DNA from: Bacteroidales bacterium
GTDB taxonomy: Bacteria > Bacteroidota > Bacteroidia > Bacteroidales > UBA1715
Direction of reading: 5' to 3'
NCBI GenBank assembly: GCA_031262005.1
Contig: JAISIO010000072.1
Coordinates: 1-7,351, forward strand
Length of the DNA: 7,351 nucleotides
Shown: piece by piece, positions 5,879 through 7,351 of the stretch
How the letters are laid out: each line of letters starts with the position of its first letter
Numbering within the stretch: the first letter of the stretch is position 1
Made by a program: the position numbers and the translations under genes
The notes under the pieces: model-generated
Seen by the model: only the letters and a program-made list of their open reading frames with translations
The model's database searches: none
Told to the model about the DNA's origin: nothing

Positions 5879-6328
5879 CTACGCAAGTAGTTGTTTTACC
5901 ACATCGGAAATTACTTTTCCATCGGCTTTTCCGGCAAGTTGTTTGCTCACAATTCCCATTACTTTGCCCATATCTTTCATGCCTTGCGCTCCGGTTTGCG
6001 TTATGCAAGCATTTACAGCAGCGGTAATTTCTTCAATCGACATTTGTTTTGGTAAATATGCCGCAATTACATCAGCTTCCTGTAATTCTTTATCAGCCAA
6101 ATCGCTACGATTTTGTGCCGCATATTCGGCTGCCGAATCTTTTCGTTGTTTTACCAATTTTTGAATTATTTTCAATTCTTCGTCATCACTCAATTCTGCT
6201 CCAGCACCAATATTTGCTTTGGCAAGTATAAATGCTGTTTTCACGGCACGCAAAGCTTCTAATTTGTGAGTTTCTTTGTTTTTCATTGCCGACATTAAAT
6301 CGCTGGCAATTTGTTTTGTTAGTATCAT
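5879..6328 (-). CDS. yqeY: YqeY-like protein (GatB/YqeY domain)
   Basis: The 149-residue product is full length for the YqeY family, which corresponds to the helical tail domain of GatB, the tRNA-dependent amidotransferase subunit, but occurs as a free-standing protein. The N-terminal helical half (1-95) contains the family's LMSAMKNKETHKLEALRAVK and LVKQRKDSAAEYAAQNRSDL stretches and then ELQEADVIAAYLPKQMS. The smaller C-terminal half holds MKDMGKVMGIVSKQLAGKADGKVISDVVKQLL. The role is not established; tRNA binding is inferred from the GatB relationship. It is soluble, with no signal peptide. It lies 65 bases downstream of the nitroreductase gene on the same strand, with only a weak promoter-like TACTTTAA near 6333-6340, so cotranscription is possible. 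It ends tail-to-tail with hslR across the long inverted repeat; the TAG stop at 5881-5879 is five bases from the right arm. Confidence 0.9.
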   Translation of the reverse strand: MILTKQIASDLMSAMKNKETHKLEALRAVKTAFILAKANIGAGAELSDDEELKIIQKLVKQRKDSAAEYAAQNRSDLADKELQEADVIAAYLPKQMSIEEITAAVNACITQTGAQGMKDMGKVMGIVSKQLAGKADGKVISDVVKQLLA

Positions 6329-6393
6329 TTTGTTAAAGTATTAGTTTACATTGATTTGTTTTCGGTCTCTTAATTAAAAAACACCGTTTTAGA

Positions 6394-6921
6394 CTAAAAT
6401 TTTTCTTGATGAATTTTCTCTACCGATGCTTTCGATACATCAAATTCTTTACGGCGTTCTACCATATTACCAATTGCTATAATTGATTCGATTTCAATAT
6501 GTTCGGGAATTTGCAATACGCGTTTTATGTAATCGGCGGCTAATTCGCCCGATTCGTGTTCTCGTTTGCGAATTTGCACCCAGCACGAACCAAGACCCAA
6601 ATCTTCGGCAGCGAGTTGTAAGTAAATTGATGCTATTGAACAATCTTCTACCCATACATCGCTTTTTTGCGGGTCGGCGCATACTACAATTGCAAGCGGT
6701 GCGGTTTTCAGTAGGGCAGCACCTGCCGGTTTGGAAGTGGCAAGCTGCTGAATAGTTTCGGGATTTTGCACTACCACAAATTCCCAAGGATTGCTGCTTT
6801 TGCTTGCCGGAGACATTAATACGGTTTGCAACAACGTTTCCAATTGTTGCTCTGTTACTTTTTCATCGGTAAATTTTCGTGTGCTTCGGCGTGTTTGAGC
6901 CAATGTTTGAAATGAGTTCAT
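6394..6921 (-). CDS. Nitroreductase family FMN-dependent oxidoreductase
   Basis: The 175-residue product is a compact member of the nitroreductase superfamily, normally a homodimer that binds FMN and transfers hydride from NAD(P)H to an acceptor. The N-terminal FMN phosphate-binding motif is RRSTRKF (11-17). SPASKSSNPWEFVVV (37-51) is the second conserved block, and W90-x-E92-D93 leads into the long central helix (CSIASIYLQLAAEDLGLGSCW, 94-114). The C-terminal part holds IPEHIEIESIIAIG and ends in a basic tail. The size is at the short end of the family, similar to many anaerobe nitroreductases. The substrate cannot be deduced; nitro compounds, quinones or flavins are options. The ATG at 6921 is the only sensible start, ten residues ahead of the FMN motif. 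The gene lies between the EF-hand-like gene (70 bases upstream) and yqeY on the same strand. I found no convincing TAnnTTTG box in front of it. Confidence 0.91.
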   Translation of the reverse strand: MNSFQTLAQTRRSTRKFTDEKVTEQQLETLLQTVLMSPASKSSNPWEFVVVQNPETIQQLATSKPAGAALLKTAPLAIVVCADPQKSDVWVEDCSIASIYLQLAAEDLGLGSCWVQIRKREHESGELAADYIKRVLQIPEHIEIESIIAIGNMVERRKEFDVSKASVEKIHQEKF

Positions 6922-6991
6922 AAATGAATTAGTATTAATAAAAGTTTGTTAATTTAGTACAATCGATCTGTTTTTTGCGGATTTGCAAGGT

Positions 6992-7351
6992 CTATCCAAA
7001 AATGTGTACAGGTTCTTCGTCGTCTCGTTTGCCGTTTTTGTTGGCATCTAATTGAGCAAATACATACATCAAATCATTAGCGGAATCACATTCCGATTTG
7101 AATACTGAATAATTTTCGGGAATGAGTGTTTTTTGATTATTGCCGTGTATATCAAATAAATACATTCTGCGAAGGTCAGTAAGATTTATAAATCCATCGC
7201 CATTCGTATCGTCGTTGTAAACGGTAACCATAAAATAATTTCTACTGATAGGTTTGTGGTTCAACGTATCGTTGGAAAACGAAGGAAAATACACCGTTCT
7301 AATCAAAACAGGTTGTTCAAAGAAGTATGTTTGCTTGTTTTTTTCAATATC
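6992..7351 (-). CDS. C-terminal part of a protein with EF-hand-like calcium loops (partial)
   Basis: The frame stays open to the right edge of the window, so only the last 119 residues are visible and the start lies outside. Two EF-hand-like loops are present. DTNGDGFINLTD (visible residues 48-59) has the canonical D-x-N-x-D-G-x-I spacing and an acidic last position. DANKNGKRDDEE (102-113) is similar but has R where a hydrophobic residue is usual. Between them is a segment with SANDLMYVFAQL. The layout, two such loops about 50 residues apart at the very C-terminus with the second ending 'DEEPVHIFG', resembles uncharacterised, probably exported proteins that I recall from Bacteroidota; that resemblance is from memory. 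A signal peptide or lipobox cannot be judged because the N-terminus is missing. Calcium binding is inferred. The gene precedes the nitroreductase gene by 70 bases on the same strand, with no clear terminator between them. Confidence 0.75.
   Translation of the reverse strand, partial: DIEKNKQTYFFEQPVLIRTVYFPSFSNDTLNHKPISRNYFMVTVYNDDTNGDGFINLTDLRRMYLFDIHGNNQKTLIPENYSVFKSECDSANDLMYVFAQLDANKNGKRDDEEPVHIFG

Noticed and set aside
6387..6399. Palindrome TTTTAG-A-CTAAAA at the nitroreductase stop as a terminator
   Set aside because: The single-base centre cannot form a hairpin loop, and the arms are pure A/T apart from one pair, so it is not a credible terminator; it overlaps the stop codon by chance.
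6976..6992. TTGC/GCAA mini-hairpin after the EF-hand-like gene (minus strand)
   Set aside because: The stem is only 4 bp and is followed by A's, not T's, in the direction of transcription.

Overview
The window comes from an A+T-rich genome of the Bacteroidota, most likely the Bacteroidales. Three things point there: promoters of the TTTG / TAnnTTTG type, the absence of Shine-Dalgarno sequences in front of clear genes, and gene content typical of that group (a two-gene 2-oxoacid:ferredoxin oxidoreductase with the gamma domain fused to alpha, and an FtsX-like permease of a type I recall from Bacteroides). I see no rRNA, tRNA, CRISPR array, transposase, phage gene or origin.

Layout. Positions 1-97 are A+T-rich with no gene I can support. 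A promoter at 98-127 drives korA (170-2011) and korB (2129-3139), the two subunits of a 2-oxoglutarate (2-oxoacid):ferredoxin oxidoreductase. They are separated by a 117-base spacer with a duplicated 15-mer. A strong hairpin (3170-3224) ends korB and also the convergent permease gene (4431-3235, minus strand). A 356-base divergent intergenic region follows, with one promoter for each side. Next on the plus strand are a gamma-type carbonic anhydrase-like protein (4788-5300) and an S4-domain RNA-binding protein of the Hsp15 type (5351-5734), probably cotranscribed. They converge on a minus-strand group: a YqeY-like protein (6328-5879), a nitroreductase-family flavoprotein (6921-6394) and the C-terminal part of an EF-hand-like protein that runs off the right edge (7351-6992).

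How the genes fit together. KorA and KorB form one enzyme that links 2-oxoacid decarboxylation to ferredoxin reduction, or runs in reverse for carboxylation. The carbonic anhydrase-like protein could supply or remove bicarbonate/CO2, but nothing in the sequence ties it to KorAB. The other genes look like ordinary housekeeping or accessory genes.

The genes themselves reveal no new multi-gene system. The most interesting material is in the spacers. Both convergent intergenic regions hold a hairpin followed by the same tail (TTTTTAGG-N3-GCC-N-TTA), and the two hairpins look like relatives. The second is nested inside a perfect 19-bp inverted repeat that fills nearly the whole gap between two stop codons. 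This suggests a dispersed palindromic element that serves as, or has been recruited as, a bidirectional terminator.
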